Shown: piece after piece, positions 25,891 through 35,002 of the stretch
How positions within the stretch are numbered: position 1 is the first letter of the stretch
Layout: each line of letters begins with the position of its first letter
Assembly: GCF_013317235.1 (NCBI RefSeq)
Contig: NZ_WLCM01000030.1
Location: 1 to 53,833 of the forward strand
Origin: Leisingera sp. ANG59
Lineage (GTDB): Bacteria > Pseudomonadota > Alphaproteobacteria > Rhodobacterales > Rhodobacteraceae
Direction of reading: 5' to 3'
DNA: 53,833 bases
Made by a program: the position numbers and the translations under genes
The notes under the pieces: generated by a model
The model's database searches: none
Seen by the model: only the letters and a program-made list of their open reading frames with translations
Told to the model about the DNA's origin: nothing

Positions 25891-26952
25891 ATGGCTGTTA
25901 CGTTTACCGGTACTCCTGCCACCGCGCTCGCTTATCGCGGGCTGGTGGCTCGGCGTATCGCCGCACTTGCATCGCTCGCCGCGCTTCTTGTCCTTTCTGT
26001 CGCTGTGGATGTGGCGCTGGGGCCGGCGCGCTACAGTCTCGGCGATGTGCTGAGTACCCTCTTCCTGCCGGGCCGCGCCGAACTGCAGATGCGCGTGGTG
26101 ATCTGGGATATCCGCATGCCGATGGCGGTGCTGGCGGTCACCGTGGGGGCGAGCCTGTCGCTGGCGGGTGCTCAGATGCAGACCATTCTGGCGAATCCTT
26201 TGGCGAGCCCCTTCACCCTCGGCCTTTCCGCAGCGGCGAGCTTTGGGGCGGCGCTGGCGATGGTTCTCGGCGTCGCGCTTTTTCCGACTGCCCTTGCGCT
26301 GATGGTGCCGATCAATGCCTTTGCCATGGCGATGGCCGCGTCACTTCTGATCTTTGGCCTTTCCACCCTTCGCGGTGTGACAGTGGAGACCATCGTCCTC
26401 CTCGGGATCGCGCTGGTATTTAGCTTCAACGCTGCCCTTGCGCTGCTACAATATTTCGCCTCGGAACAGGCGCTCTCGGCGGTAGTGTTCTGGACCATGG
26501 GCAGCCTGACTAAGGCGACCTGGGGCAAGGTAGCGGCGACGGCTGTGATCCTTCTGATCTGCACCCCGCTCTTCGCGCGACGCGCCTGGGCGCTGACCGC
26601 GATCCGGCTCGGCGAGACCCGCGCTGCCGCCATGGGAGTGCCGGTGAAGCGCTTGCGGCTGGAGGCGCTGGTTCTGGTTTCGCTGCTCGCCGCCGTGCCG
26701 GTGTCCTTCGTAGGCACCATCGGGTTTATTGGCATCGTTGGTCCGCATGTGGCGCGGCTGCTCTTGGGCGAAGACCAGCGCTTTTTCCTTCCCGGCGCGA
26801 TGCTGGCGGGTGCGGTGATCCTGTCGGCGACATCGGTGCTGTCGAAGGCGATCCTTCCCGGCGCCGTTCTGCCCATCGGCATCATCACCGCCCTTGTCGG
26901 CGTGCCCTTCTTTGCAGCGCTGATCCTCACGAAAGGACGCAAATCATGGTAA
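25891..26952 (+). CDS. FecCD-type iron ABC transporter permease
   Basis: The 353-residue polytopic membrane protein has about nine to ten hydrophobic segments. It carries the conserved LAGAQMQTILANPLASPFTLGLS motif region (kept in BtuC/FecCD permeases) and a C-terminal GFIGIVGPHVARLLLGEDQR block that contacts the ATPase. ATG 25891 follows GGTGG; a TTG at 25879 is an alternative. Its 3' end overlaps the ATPase gene by seven bases. Confidence 0.9.
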   Translation: MAVTFTGTPATALAYRGLVARRIAALASLAALLVLSVAVDVALGPARYSLGDVLSTLFLPGRAELQMRVVIWDIRMPMAVLAVTVGASLSLAGAQMQTILANPLASPFTLGLSAAASFGAALAMVLGVALFPTALALMVPINAFAMAMAASLLIFGLSTLRGVTVETIVLLGIALVFSFNAALALLQYFASEQALSAVVFWTMGSLTKATWGKVAATAVILLICTPLFARRAWALTAIRLGETRAAAMGVPVKRLRLEALVLVSLLAAVPVSFVGTIGFIGIVGPHVARLLLGEDQRFFLPGAMLAGAVILSATSVLSKAILPGAVLPIGIITALVGVPFFAALILTKGRKSW

Positions 26953-27701
26953 GCCTCGCGCTCGAGCAGATCTCAGCCCGCTATGGCCGCCGTGAGATCC
27001 TGATGGAAGCCTCCACCCCGCCGATCCCCGGCGGCAGCTTGACGGCGCTAGTGGGGGCGAATGCGGCCGGCAAATCGACCCTGTTCCGCCGAATCGCGGG
27101 TCAGCTCGGCGGCACCGGGGCGGTGCATTTAACTGGAACGTCCCGGGACGAACTGCGCTACATGCCTCAGGATACTGCGATGAATGCGTCACTCACGGTT
27201 TACGAGTCCATTATTCTCGCCCTTAAACAGGGTGCAGGCGGCTGGCGGCTCTCGAGTGAGGAACTTGCGGCTGTAGACAGCATGATCACACGATTCGGGA
27301 TCACTCATCTGGCGGAGCGGCAGTTGCCTGAGCTTTCCGGCGGGCAGCGGCAAGCGGTCTCTATCGCGCAAACCTTGGTGACGCGTCCCCGCGTGGTGCT
27401 TATGGATGAACCGACCTCGGCTCTCGACCTCTACCGCCAATATGAAGTCTTGGAGGCGCTGCGCGGCTACGCTGAGGAGACTGGGGCGGTGATCCTTTTG
27501 GCTCTGCATGACCTCAATCAGGTGATGCGCAGCTGCCTCACAACAATGGCGCTGGAAGGTGGACGCATCCTCGCCTGCGGCCCTACTCTAGAGGTCCTGA
27601 CGCCCGGCCTGATCCGCAGCCTGTATGGCATTGACAGCCGGGTCGAGCATTGTTCGAAGGGCTGTCCGATGATGATTGTGGATGGCCCGACGAAGCGCTG
27701 A
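26946..27701 (+). CDS. Iron ABC transporter ATP-binding protein (FecE/FepC type)
   Basis: The 251-residue single-cassette ATPase has Walker A GANAAGKSTLFRR, signature LSGGQRQAVSIAQ, Walker B VVLMDEPTSALD and H-loop LLALHDLNQVMR. It is closest in style to FepC/FecE proteins. It is the last gene of the importer operon, overlapping the permease by seven bases. The C-terminal tail contains paired cysteines (EHCSKGCPM) that are unusual but not diagnostic. Confidence 0.92.
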   Translation: MVSLALEQISARYGRREILMEASTPPIPGGSLTALVGANAAGKSTLFRRIAGQLGGTGAVHLTGTSRDELRYMPQDTAMNASLTVYESIILALKQGAGGWRLSSEELAAVDSMITRFGITHLAERQLPELSGGQRQAVSIAQTLVTRPRVVLMDEPTSALDLYRQYEVLEALRGYAEETGAVILLALHDLNQVMRSCLTTMALEGGRILACGPTLEVLTPGLIRSLYGIDSRVEHCSKGCPMMIVDGPTKR

Positions 27702-28204
27702 AAAAAAATTACCTCATCTGGCCTCTCCGAATTGATTGTTTGTGCAACAGCGGCCTGTCATCCATCGGAATGGTTTCAGAGGTCGAGGGAGTGCGAAAGC
27801 ACAGAACAATGCGGGGGGGTGACCAAAGATTTCGGAGCTATGACCGGAATAGTATTTGAGGATGACACCGGGCAGTCACAGGACCCCCAGCACCTCGCCA
27901 GCCTGGGCTAGGACCTGACAGATGAAGATGGGTAGGCAGATGCAGACCCTGACCGCGTACAGGGCAAGTTTGGTCGAACGTTCCATGGCCCGGCCCAATC
28001 TCACGACAGGAGTTGAAGATGGCCTGACTTTGGACCGGCATTCTGCAATCCTGGCCAAAGAATGCGGCTCATTTGAAGCCCACATGCTTATGAGGAGCGG
28101 AAGGGGCGGATCTCCATCTTGGCGGCGACTTTTGTGTCGACATGCCGCACACGTTTTTTCAGTCCGCAATCAGCGTCAACAAGAAGCCCTTACAGACGGG
28201 ATTG

Positions 28205-28562
28205 GCAATATTTTTTAGAAAGAGGTTTCCCAGGGTGAGGTCAGCAACGGCCTCCTTCAGGGGCGACGCCTCGGCCCGCAGATCTTTCACTTAGGGACTT
28301 GCCGCTTGCCTGGCCGTGTCGCCTGCGAGCAGCTTCTTTTGGCCTCAAGGAACTCTTTCGAGCTGGAATAGTACAGGCTCGTGGCAGTCCTTTCGCGCCG
28401 ACACAACGCAGCGACATTCTCCTCTCCACGCAAACCCTCCAGCGCAATGCAGATCTTTTCCTCCGCCGCATGGTGCTTGCGCGTCTTAAGGTGGATGTCC
28501 TTCACAACCCGAGCGGCCGTTGGTTCTAGCTTTCCGTCTCATCTTAACTCATTGACGGTTCA
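28205..28562 (-). pseudogene. IS3-family orfA remnant (frameshifted)
   Basis: On the reverse strand a frame from GTG 28505 encodes KTRKHHAAEEKICIALEGL, followed by a SLYYSSSKEFLEA segment. This resembles the N-terminus of IS3-group OrfA proteins (HTH, SLYYxWSKEFLEAGK). The frame then shifts; in another frame GDTARQAASP, an in-frame TAA, VKDLRAEASPLKEAV and ADLTLGN continue the OrfA leucine-zipper part. No OrfB was found. TGAACCGTCAA at the 28562 end may be the old terminal repeat. The remnant is inactive. Confidence 0.65.
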
Positions 28563-28706
28563 GATGAGCCAGAAACCTTCCGTTATGCAAATCTCTCAAT
28601 CGGCCCCACAGGTGCTGATGTCAGACACGCAGCCTTTCTCGGATGTAAAAGCAAGACGACAGCTATTAAAGAACCAGCCTAGGAAAGCGGTTAGTCTAAC
28701 CTTGAT

Positions 28707-28729
28707 CTCAGGGCATGCGTGCCCTTGAG
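28707..28729. promoter_or_regulatory. Dyad upstream of the aldehyde dehydrogenase
   Basis: AGGGCATGCGTGCCCT (28710-28725) is a 6-4-6 inverted repeat, with CTC/GAG extending it outward at 28707 and 28729. It abuts the 19-bp motif copy that starts at 28732, so it may be a second regulator site or a stem in the leader. The function is not known. Confidence 0.35.
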
Positions 28730-28731
28730 CA

Positions 28732-28750
28732 AGGACTTTGGTCGAATACC
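28732..28750 (+). promoter_or_regulatory. Copy of the PQQ-island 19-bp motif (site E)
   Basis: CAAGGACTTTGGTCGAATA matches the pqqA-side consensus at 11 of 19 positions and keeps the GGAC and GGTCG-A blocks. It lies about 117 bases upstream of the aldehyde dehydrogenase start. It is the most diverged of the usable copies. Confidence 0.4.
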
Positions 28751-28866
28751 GCGGCTTCTGCCGATGGGATAAACCTTTAGGCAGCACCGGACCGAGTGCC
28801 TGCAATCGAAGGTGCATGGCCGCCAGTTCCGCTGCATTTCTTGGATCAATTCTTGGGAGGAATGGC

Positions 28867-30411
28867 ATGAACATCCACACGAACGGGCTGGCCAACGCGG
28901 CACTGGACACGGCGCATCTGGGCGTCGATTTTCCGTTCAAGCCGCGTTATGGCAACTTTATCAACGGCGAATTCACCGAGCCTCGCTCGGGCCAGTATTT
29001 CGAAAACACCACTCCGATCACCGGCGATGTGATCTGCGAGATTGCCCGGTCCAACGCGGAGGATGTCGAGGCAGCCCTGGACGCGGCCCATGCGGCGTTT
29101 CCGGCCTGGGGCAAGACCTCGACCACCGAGCGCGCCAACATGCTGCTGAAGATCGCCGATATCATGGAGGAAAACACCCAGCTGCTGGCGGCGGCAGAGA
29201 CGCTGGACAACGGCAAGCCGATCCGCGAGTCGATCCACGCCGACCTCGCGCTCTGTGTGGATCACTGGCGCTATTTCGCGGGCTGCATCCGCGCCGAGGA
29301 AGGCCATATCTCCGAAATTGACGCCGACACCTATGCCTATCACATTCCGGAACCGCTGGGCGTGGTCGGGCAGATCATCCCGTGGAATTTCCCGCTGCTG
29401 ATGGCGGTGTGGAAGCTGGCGCCGGCGCTGGCGGCTGGCAACTGCGTGGTGCTGAAACCGGCGGAGCAGACCCCGGCCTCGATCATGGTGCTGGCGGAGC
29501 TGATCGCCGGGGTGCTGCCGGCAGGCGTCCTGAACATCGTCAACGGCTTCGGGCTGGAGGCGGGCAAGCCGCTGGCCTCGTCGAACCGGATCGCCAAGAT
29601 CGCCTTTACTGGTGAGACCACCACCGGGCGGCTGATCATGCAGTATGCCAGCCAGAACCTGATTCCGGTGACGCTGGAGCTGGGCGGCAAGTCTCCGAAC
29701 ATCTTCTTCGAGGATGTGATGGCCGCCGATGACGCCTATTTCGACAAATGCCTGGAAGGCTTCACCATGTTTGCCCTGAACCAGGGCGAGGTCTGCACCT
29801 GCCCCAGCCGGGCGCTGATCCAGGAGTCGATCTACGACGACTTCATGGCCCGCGCCATCGAACGGGTGAAGGCTGTGAAGCAGGGCAACCCGCTGTCGAT
29901 GGACACGATGATCGGCGCTCAGGCCTCGACCGAGCAGAAGGAGAAGATCGCCTCCTACCTGCAGCTGGGCAAGGATGAGGGCGCCGAGCTGCTGACCGGC
30001 GGCAATGTCTCTGCCCTGGAAGGGCTGGAAGGCGGTAACTATATCGAGCCGACGGTGTTCAAGGGCCACAACAAGATGCGGATTTTCCAGGAGGAGATCT
30101 TTGGCCCTGTGCTGTCCGTGACCACCTTCAAGGACGATGCCGAGGCGCTTGAGATCGCCAATGACACGCTTTACGGGCTGGGCGCCGGCGTGTGGACCCG
30201 CGACACCAACCGCGCGTTCCGCTTTGGCCGCGACATTCAGGCGGGCCGGGTCTGGACCAACTGCTATCACGCCTATCCGGCCCATGCGGCCTTTGGCGGC
30301 TACAAGCAGTCGGGCATCGGGCGGGAAACCCACAAAATGATGCTGGATCACTACCGGCAGACCAAGAACCTGCTGGTCAGCTACAGCCCCAATGCGCTGG
30401 GGTTCTTCTGA
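28867..30411 (+). CDS. exaC: NAD+-dependent aldehyde dehydrogenase (ExaC/AcoD-like)
   Basis: The 514-residue cytoplasmic dehydrogenase carries [19 protein letters not shown], catalytic Glu271 (LELGGKSPN) and catalytic Cys310 in [15 protein letters not shown]. The [11 protein letters not shown] sequence is typical of the ExaC/AldB/AcoD acetaldehyde dehydrogenases used in ethanol oxidation. It would oxidise the aldehyde formed by the quinoprotein alcohol dehydrogenase to the acid. ATG 28867 has GGGAGG upstream. It is followed by a DUF779 gene, its usual neighbour. Gene symbol by analogy with Pseudomonas aeruginosa exaC. Confidence 0.9.
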   Translation: MNIHTNGLANAALDTAHLGVDFPFKPRYGNFINGEFTEPRSGQYFENTTPITGDVICEIARSNAEDVEAALDAAHAAFPAWGKTSTTERANMLLKIADIMEENTQLLAAAETLDNGKPIRESIHADLALCVDHWRYFAGCIRAEEGHISEIDADTYAYHIPEPLGVVGQIIPWNFPLLMAVWKLAPALAAGNCVVLKPAEQTPASIMVLAELIAGVLPAGVLNIVNGFGLEAGKPLASSNRIAKIAFTGETTTGRLIMQYASQNLIPVTLELGGKSPNIFFEDVMAADDAYFDKCLEGFTMFALNQGEVCTCPSRALIQESIYDDFMARAIERVKAVKQGNPLSMDTMIGAQASTEQKEKIASYLQLGKDEGAELLTGGNVSALEGLEGGNYIEPTVFKGHNKMRIFQEEIFGPVLSVTTFKDDAEALEIANDTLYGLGAGVWTRDTNRAFRFGRDIQAGRVWTNCYHAYPAHAAFGGYKQSGIGRETHKMMLDHYRQTKNLLVSYSPNALGFF

Positions 30412-30428
30412 ACAGCCGTGTGACGGGC

Positions 30429-30458
30429 GGCCCCGGGTTTCCGGGGCCGTTTCTTTTT
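30429..30458 (+). terminator. Hairpin with U-rich tail between aldehyde dehydrogenase and DUF779 gene
   Basis: GGCCCCGG (30429-30436) pairs with CCGGGGCC (30441-30448) around GTTT, followed by GTTTCTTTTT. It has the form of an intrinsic terminator, yet the DUF779 gene follows within 25 bases in the same direction. It may attenuate rather than end transcription. Confidence 0.7.
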
Positions 30459-30480
30459 CATTCAGCCGGGGGAGTGTGCA

Positions 30481-30828
30481 ATGACCGGTGCAACAGGCAT
30501 GACCGTGAAGGCCACAGAAGCGGCGCTGCAACTGATCGGCGAGCTGAAGGCGCGCTTCGGGCCGGATCTGCTGTTTCACCAATCCGGCGGCTGCTGCGAC
30601 GGGTCCGCGCCGATGTGCTTTCAGCAGGGAGACTACATCGTCGGCGGCAGCGATGTGCTGGTGGGGGAGATCGGCGGGGTGCCGTTTTACATGAATGCCG
30701 ATCAGCACGCGCGCTGGCAGCACACCAATCTTGTGATCGACGCGATCGACGGCATCGGCGGAATGTTCTCGCTGGAAAACGGCAGCGGCAAGCGGTTCCT
30801 GACCCGCTCCGACGTGTGCCTGCGCTGA
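30481..30828 (+). CDS. DUF779 family protein, aldehyde-dehydrogenase partner
   Basis: This 115-residue protein has the DUF779 hallmark HQSGGCCDGSAPMC (about residues 38-51), with a Cys-Cys pair and a further Cys, followed by GGVPFYMNADQHARWQHT. DUF779 proteins are small and routinely sit downstream of ExaC/AldB-type aldehyde dehydrogenases, but their function is not known; the clustered cysteines suggest metal or thiol chemistry. GGGGGAG precedes ATG 30481. A terminator-like hairpin separates it from the dehydrogenase. It converges on the histidine kinase gene. Confidence 0.85.
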   Translation: MTGATGMTVKATEAALQLIGELKARFGPDLLFHQSGGCCDGSAPMCFQQGDYIVGGSDVLVGEIGGVPFYMNADQHARWQHTNLVIDAIDGIGGMFSLENGSGKRFLTRSDVCLR

Positions 30829-30845
30829 GGCGCGCCGCGCCTTGG

Positions 30846-33047
30846 TCAGGACAGCGCGCGCTCCAGGAAGCCGCGCAGCTCGCCGGTGTCGATCGGCTTG
30901 TGCAGCAGCGCCGCGTTCAGCCCGGCGCAGGCCGCCGCCAGATCCGGTGAGCGGTTGGCGGTCACCAGGCAGGCTGGAACCGGGCCGTGCTGCGCCCGGA
31001 GCGCAGCAATCGCATCGGTTCCCAGCGCACCGTCGTCCAGCTGGTAATCGGCGATGATCGCGTCCGGGCCGATGTCGATTTCCTGCAGCAGCGCAAGGGC
31101 GTCGGCGCAGCTGGCGCAGGGCAGCACGTTCAGCCCCCAGCTGTCGAGCGTGATCTCCAGCGCTGCCCTGAGGCCGGCGTCGTTCTCGATCAGCACCACG
31201 ATCCGGTTTTCGAACGGGACCGCGGCGCCGGTGCCGCGGCCGGGCAGCGGCGATGGCGCGCGCGTAACCGTGCTCAGCGGCAGCTCCACCGAAAAGCAGG
31301 TGCCGCGGCCGACCTCCGAGGTGAGGTTCAGCGGATGTTCCAGCAGCCGGCAGGCCCGCTCGACAATGGCGAGACCCAGCCCCATGCCGTCCGACGGGCT
31401 GGCCTTGGCGTTGAGCCGCTGAAACTCCTGGAACACCCTGTCCTGATGCTCCGGCGGGATGCCGGGGCCGGTGTCGCGGACTTCGAGCAGCACCCGGCCG
31501 CGGCGTTGCCGCACCCCGATCAGCACCTTGCCGCTGGTGGTGTAGCGCACCGCGTTGGAGGCGAGATTCTGCAAGATTCGGCGCAGGTAGGCGGCGTCGC
31601 TTTCCACCATCGCGCCGCTGCGCACGACCCGGAATTCCAGCCCCTTGAGCCGGGCGACAGGTTCCAGTTCGTCCTTCAGCTGGTCCAGCATGCCACCCAG
31701 GCTGATGGCGGTCCGGTCGATTGCCGCCAGGCCGGAGTCGAGCTTGGAAATGTCCAACAGGGCGCCAAGGATGCGCTCGACCGCGACCAGTGCGTTGCCG
31801 GCCTTGGCCGCCCGGTCCCTGAAGCCCGCATCCTGCAGGTTGTCCTCCAGCGAGCCGACATAGAGCTTGGCGGCGGACAGCGGCTGCAGCAGGTCGTGGC
31901 TGGCGGCGGCGACGAACCGCGACTTGGAGGCATTGGCGCGCTCCGCCTCCGACAGCGCGTCCTCCAGCTCCAGCGTCCGTTCGGCCACCCGCTGCTCCAG
32001 CGTTTCGTTGACCTGGGAAATGGTGCGGACCGCGGCGCGTTCAGCGGTGACATCGGTAAAGCTGATGACAAAGCCCTTGTCCGGCATCTGCTGCGCAAAG
32101 ACCGCCAGGATTCGGTCGCGGCCCAGTCCGATCTCGAACGACAGGGGCGCCCGCTTGGCGGTGCTGGCCACCCAGGCCTCGACCTCTTCCGGCCGGGTGC
32201 CGCCGAGCAGGCGGATGCTGTCCCCGGCCTGGCGGTAGAGGGTGGCGAAATACATGCCCAGCTGGAACTTGCCCGCAGGCATTGACAAGAGCTCTCCGGC
32301 GCGGCGGTTCCAGCCGACCAGGCGGTTCTGGGCGTCGAAGATGCAGACCCCCTGGTCGAGATGCTCCAGCGTTGCCTTGATCACCCGCGACTGGTCGTCG
32401 AGCAGCCGCTCGCGCTCCTGCCGCTCCAGCCGCATCATGTCGGTGATGTCGGTCTGCAGGATTACGGTGCCGCCGTCCGGGGTGCGGTGCTCGCTGACCT
32501 GCAGCCAGCTGTTGCCGGCCATCATCACGTTGAACACCGCGTGATCGTCCTTGTGGCGGGCGATCCGGTAGGCCTCCCAGTCGGCGGCGGTCTCCCCCTC
32601 CGGCAGCGCCAGATGGGCGCTGGTTGCCACCAGGTTCACGTAATCGGCGAATTTCAGCCCCGGCCTCAGCAGATGGTAGATATCGGCCATGTGCTTGCCG
32701 AACCGGGTGTTGCACATGACCAGCACGTCCTGTGCGTCAAACAGCGCAAAGCCTTCCTGCACCGTCTCGATCGCATTGGCCAAGTTGGCGCGGGCGGCCT
32801 CGGTCTCGGCATTGGCCAGCGCCAGCCGGGCGTTCGACTCGTTGAGCAGGTCCAGCGCGTGCTCCAGCTCGCGGGTGCGCAGGCGCACCTCCTCCTCCAG
32901 CATCACCGCGCGCTGGAACTGGGCGTAGGCCTCGCCGGAGGCTTCCGAGCTCTGCTCGGCCCGGCGCATCAGGGTCTCGACGATCTTCAGCAGCTTCTGG
33001 TTCTGCCGCTCCGGCGGGTCGCGGGGGTCAATCAACTCATGCACCAT
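30846..33047 (-). CDS. Hybrid sensor histidine kinase with PAS domains and receiver (ErcS'-like)
   Basis: The 733-residue protein has an N-terminal coiled coil (about 15-95), two PAS-type segments (about 96-205 and 225-340), a HisKA dimerisation domain with His384 in AAASHDLLQPLSAAK, an ATPase domain (GMGLGLAIVERAC), and a C-terminal receiver with Asp667 in IIADYQLDDG. No membrane segment is seen, so it is probably cytoplasmic. The layout fits the ErcS'/NahK-type kinases of Pseudomonas ethanol-oxidation (exa) regulation. It is cotranscribed with a FIST protein (gap three bases) and a LuxR response regulator, its likely partners. Confidence 0.88.
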   Translation of the reverse strand: MVHELIDPRDPPERQNQKLLKIVETLMRRAEQSSEASGEAYAQFQRAVMLEEEVRLRTRELEHALDLLNESNARLALANAETEAARANLANAIETVQEGFALFDAQDVLVMCNTRFGKHMADIYHLLRPGLKFADYVNLVATSAHLALPEGETAADWEAYRIARHKDDHAVFNVMMAGNSWLQVSEHRTPDGGTVILQTDITDMMRLERQERERLLDDQSRVIKATLEHLDQGVCIFDAQNRLVGWNRRAGELLSMPAGKFQLGMYFATLYRQAGDSIRLLGGTRPEEVEAWVASTAKRAPLSFEIGLGRDRILAVFAQQMPDKGFVISFTDVTAERAAVRTISQVNETLEQRVAERTLELEDALSEAERANASKSRFVAAASHDLLQPLSAAKLYVGSLEDNLQDAGFRDRAAKAGNALVAVERILGALLDISKLDSGLAAIDRTAISLGGMLDQLKDELEPVARLKGLEFRVVRSGAMVESDAAYLRRILQNLASNAVRYTTSGKVLIGVRQRRGRVLLEVRDTGPGIPPEHQDRVFQEFQRLNAKASPSDGMGLGLAIVERACRLLEHPLNLTSEVGRGTCFSVELPLSTVTRAPSPLPGRGTGAAVPFENRIVVLIENDAGLRAALEITLDSWGLNVLPCASCADALALLQEIDIGPDAIIADYQLDDGALGTDAIAALRAQHGPVPACLVTANRSPDLAAACAGLNAALLHKPIDTGELRGFLERALS

Positions 33048-33050
33048 CGC

Positions 33051-34220
33051 TCAGCCCTCGTCCGGCGGGTAGATCGCCACCCCGGTCAGGGTCTGGTTGA
33101 CATGCATCGAGTTGATCTGCTCGCCATAGGTCGAAAAGCCGACCACCCTGTTGTCGCGCAGGATGCGGGAAATGTCCTGCGAGACCTGCTTCTGCTGCGC
33201 TTCCAGCCGCCGCAGGATGCAGTCGCAGGCCAGGATGATCTCGGGGCGGCGCTTGGCGCTGAGCGCGGCCATCTCGCGCTCCAGATGGGTCACCATGTCC
33301 TCCGGCTCGGCCAGGGTCAGCACCACGCCCTCGTCGATGGCGGAGAAGAACACCAGCTCGTCATTGTCGGCGACCCGCTGGATGGCGCGCACATGGTGCT
33401 GGTCGCCGAATTGCACCGCGACGGGATGCGCGGCAAAGGTGAAGGCGGTCAGCTGCTCCGGGTCCTTGCCCAGCACCCGGGCGTATTCGCGGGCGGCGGG
33501 TTCGGCATTGATCTCATGCACCACCCGGCGGGCGGGATCGGCCCCGGTCACCACCATGCGCTTTTGCGACGGGATCAGGTGGTCAGTCTTGAACACCTTG
33601 ATCGGGCAGCGGCTGCGGACCTGGATCAGAATGGCGGCGTTGGAATGGGCCTGGCCGCCATGCAGCACATAGGTCTTGCCGAAGTTGGTGCCGTCGCCCG
33701 CCGAGCCGCCGAAAAAGGCCACCGGCCCCAGCCCTACCGCCAGCTGCGAGGTCAGCGCGTCCTCCTTGGTGGAGAGCCCGTCGACCAGCAGGAAGGTGAA
33801 GTCGGAGATCCAGCCGCCGGCCTCCTGCGCCATGTGGCTGCGGTTTCGGATCATCCGCTCGATCACGCTGTGCGGATCGAAGCTGCCGAGATCCTCAATC
33901 AGGATGGTGCGGGTCTGGAAATGCGACTGTGCAAAGCCGATGGCGACGATTTCGCCCTCGACATAGCCGGCTGCCGAAATCTCCCCCGCGGTGGTGCAGC
34001 CGACAACCTGCGCCGGGGCGAACCGCCGTTGCGCCTCGCCGATCAGCCGGTCAACGTCGGTGTCCGGCGACAGGAACAGCACCACCAGCGACAGGCCGTT
34101 CGGGTTCAGCGCCTGGGCCAGCTGTTCGACGGCGTCCGGCGCCCGGCAGTCGACCGAGCCGGACCGGACAACCTGCGGCTCCGCCACGGGCGCGCCTGAC
34201 GGGCCATCGACAGGGTCCAT
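33051..34220 (-). CDS. FIST-domain sensor protein
   Basis: The 389-residue protein has an N-terminal FIST_N domain (about 40-230; QVVGCTTAGEISAAGYVEGEIVAIGF, then FFGGSAGDGTNFGKTYVLH) and a FIST_C domain (about 240-380). FIST domains are ligand sensors for small molecules, proposed to be amino acids, often paired with kinases. It lies 33 bases after the response regulator and three bases before the kinase, suggesting a complex with that kinase. ATG 34220 with AGGAG upstream was chosen over an in-frame TTG at 34238. Confidence 0.88.
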   Translation of the reverse strand: MDPVDGPSGAPVAEPQVVRSGSVDCRAPDAVEQLAQALNPNGLSLVVLFLSPDTDVDRLIGEAQRRFAPAQVVGCTTAGEISAAGYVEGEIVAIGFAQSHFQTRTILIEDLGSFDPHSVIERMIRNRSHMAQEAGGWISDFTFLLVDGLSTKEDALTSQLAVGLGPVAFFGGSAGDGTNFGKTYVLHGGQAHSNAAILIQVRSRCPIKVFKTDHLIPSQKRMVVTGADPARRVVHEINAEPAAREYARVLGKDPEQLTAFTFAAHPVAVQFGDQHHVRAIQRVADNDELVFFSAIDEGVVLTLAEPEDMVTHLEREMAALSAKRRPEIILACDCILRRLEAQQKQVSQDISRILRDNRVVGFSTYGEQINSMHVNQTLTGVAIYPPDEG

Positions 34221-34253
34221 CCTCTTTCTCCTCCCCAAATTCCGCCCGTCAGA

Positions 34254-34949
34254 CTAGGCGGGCGGCGGCGCGTCTTGCAAGACGTTTGCAAAGCTCGCCT
34301 GCTTGGCGGCCAGCACCGCCTGGGTGCGGCTTTGCACCCCCAGCTTGCGCATGATGGCGGTAATATGGGCCTTGACCGTGGTCTCGGCGATCGACAGCTC
34401 GTAGGCGATCTGCTTGTTCAGCTTGCCTTCGCAGATCAGTTGCAGGATCCGGGCCTGCTGATTGGTCAGCTGCGACAGCCGCTGCAGCACGTCGTCGCTG
34501 CTGTCGGCATTGTCATCGAGCAGCACGCAGCCGTCGGGCAGGAACACCTTGCCCTGATTGATTGCTTCCACCGCCTTCTGGAACACGTCGCGCTGGCTGT
34601 GCTTGGGAATGAAACCGTTGGCGCCGGCATGGATCACCGAGCTGACGATGCGGTTGTCGGCCATAGAGGAGACCACCAGGATCGGGCAGTCCGTCACCTT
34701 GCGCAGCCGCAGCAGCCCGTCCAGCCCGTTGACGTCGGGCAGGTTCAGGTCCAGCACCACCAGGTCGATGCGGATGCCTTCGGCGATCATGTCGAGCGCG
34801 GCCTGCAGGGCCGGCGCGGTGTGCATGCTGCTAATTGCGGTGACCGCCTGCAGTGTCATCGCCAGGGCGTCGCAGAACAGCGGGTGGTCATCCACCAGCA
34901 GCGCCGCGTGGAACCCTGGGGTGGTCGGCGTGTCCGTGTGTGTCGGCAT
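34254..34949 (-). CDS. LuxR/NarL-family response regulator (AgmR/ErbR-like)
   Basis: The 231-residue protein has a receiver (about 14-130: acidic pair Asp20-Asp21, phosphoacceptor Asp67 in VVLDLNLPDVNG, Lys in FIPKHSQ). A C-terminal LuxR-type HTH (about 160-220) has LTNQQARILQLICEGKLNKQIAYELSIAETTVKAH. It resembles AgmR/ErbR and PedR-type activators of quinoprotein operons in Pseudomonas. ATG 34949 is the likely start; an in-frame TTG at 34988 is possible. It leads the regulator-FIST-kinase operon and has a copy of the island motif (35003-35028) upstream, suggesting autoregulation. Confidence 0.88.
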   Translation of the reverse strand: MPTHTDTPTTPGFHAALLVDDHPLFCDALAMTLQAVTAISSMHTAPALQAALDMIAEGIRIDLVVLDLNLPDVNGLDGLLRLRKVTDCPILVVSSMADNRIVSSVIHAGANGFIPKHSQRDVFQKAVEAINQGKVFLPDGCVLLDDNADSSDDVLQRLSQLTNQQARILQLICEGKLNKQIAYELSIAETTVKAHITAIMRKLGVQSRTQAVLAAKQASFANVLQDAPPPA

Positions 34950-35002
34950 ATCTGCACCAGAGCTGTTGTTTTCCTGCCAGCTTAGCAAGCGGGCGGCAGC
35001 AG

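Larger units (their letters stand above)
27702..28866. other. Gene-poor scar region upstream of the PQQ island
   Basis: This 1165-base stretch holds no convincing intact gene. It contains a decayed IS3-type orfA (28205-28562), a dyad (28707-28729) and a motif copy (28732-28750) in front of the aldehyde dehydrogenase. The part at 27702-28204 has only short frames without recognisable similarity. The region looks like a recombination or insertion scar separating the iron importer from the PQQ island. Confidence 0.55.

Noticed and set aside
28846-30723. A long open frame of 625 codons on the reverse strand across the aldehyde dehydrogenase
   Set aside because: It is antisense to a clearly recognisable dehydrogenase with catalytic Glu and Cys, has low-complexity composition and no recognised motif. 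High GC makes such shadow frames common.
32361-34199. A 612-codon forward frame across the kinase and FIST genes
   Set aside because: It is antisense to two genes with clear domains and tight operon spacing; it has no ribosome site or recognisable domain.
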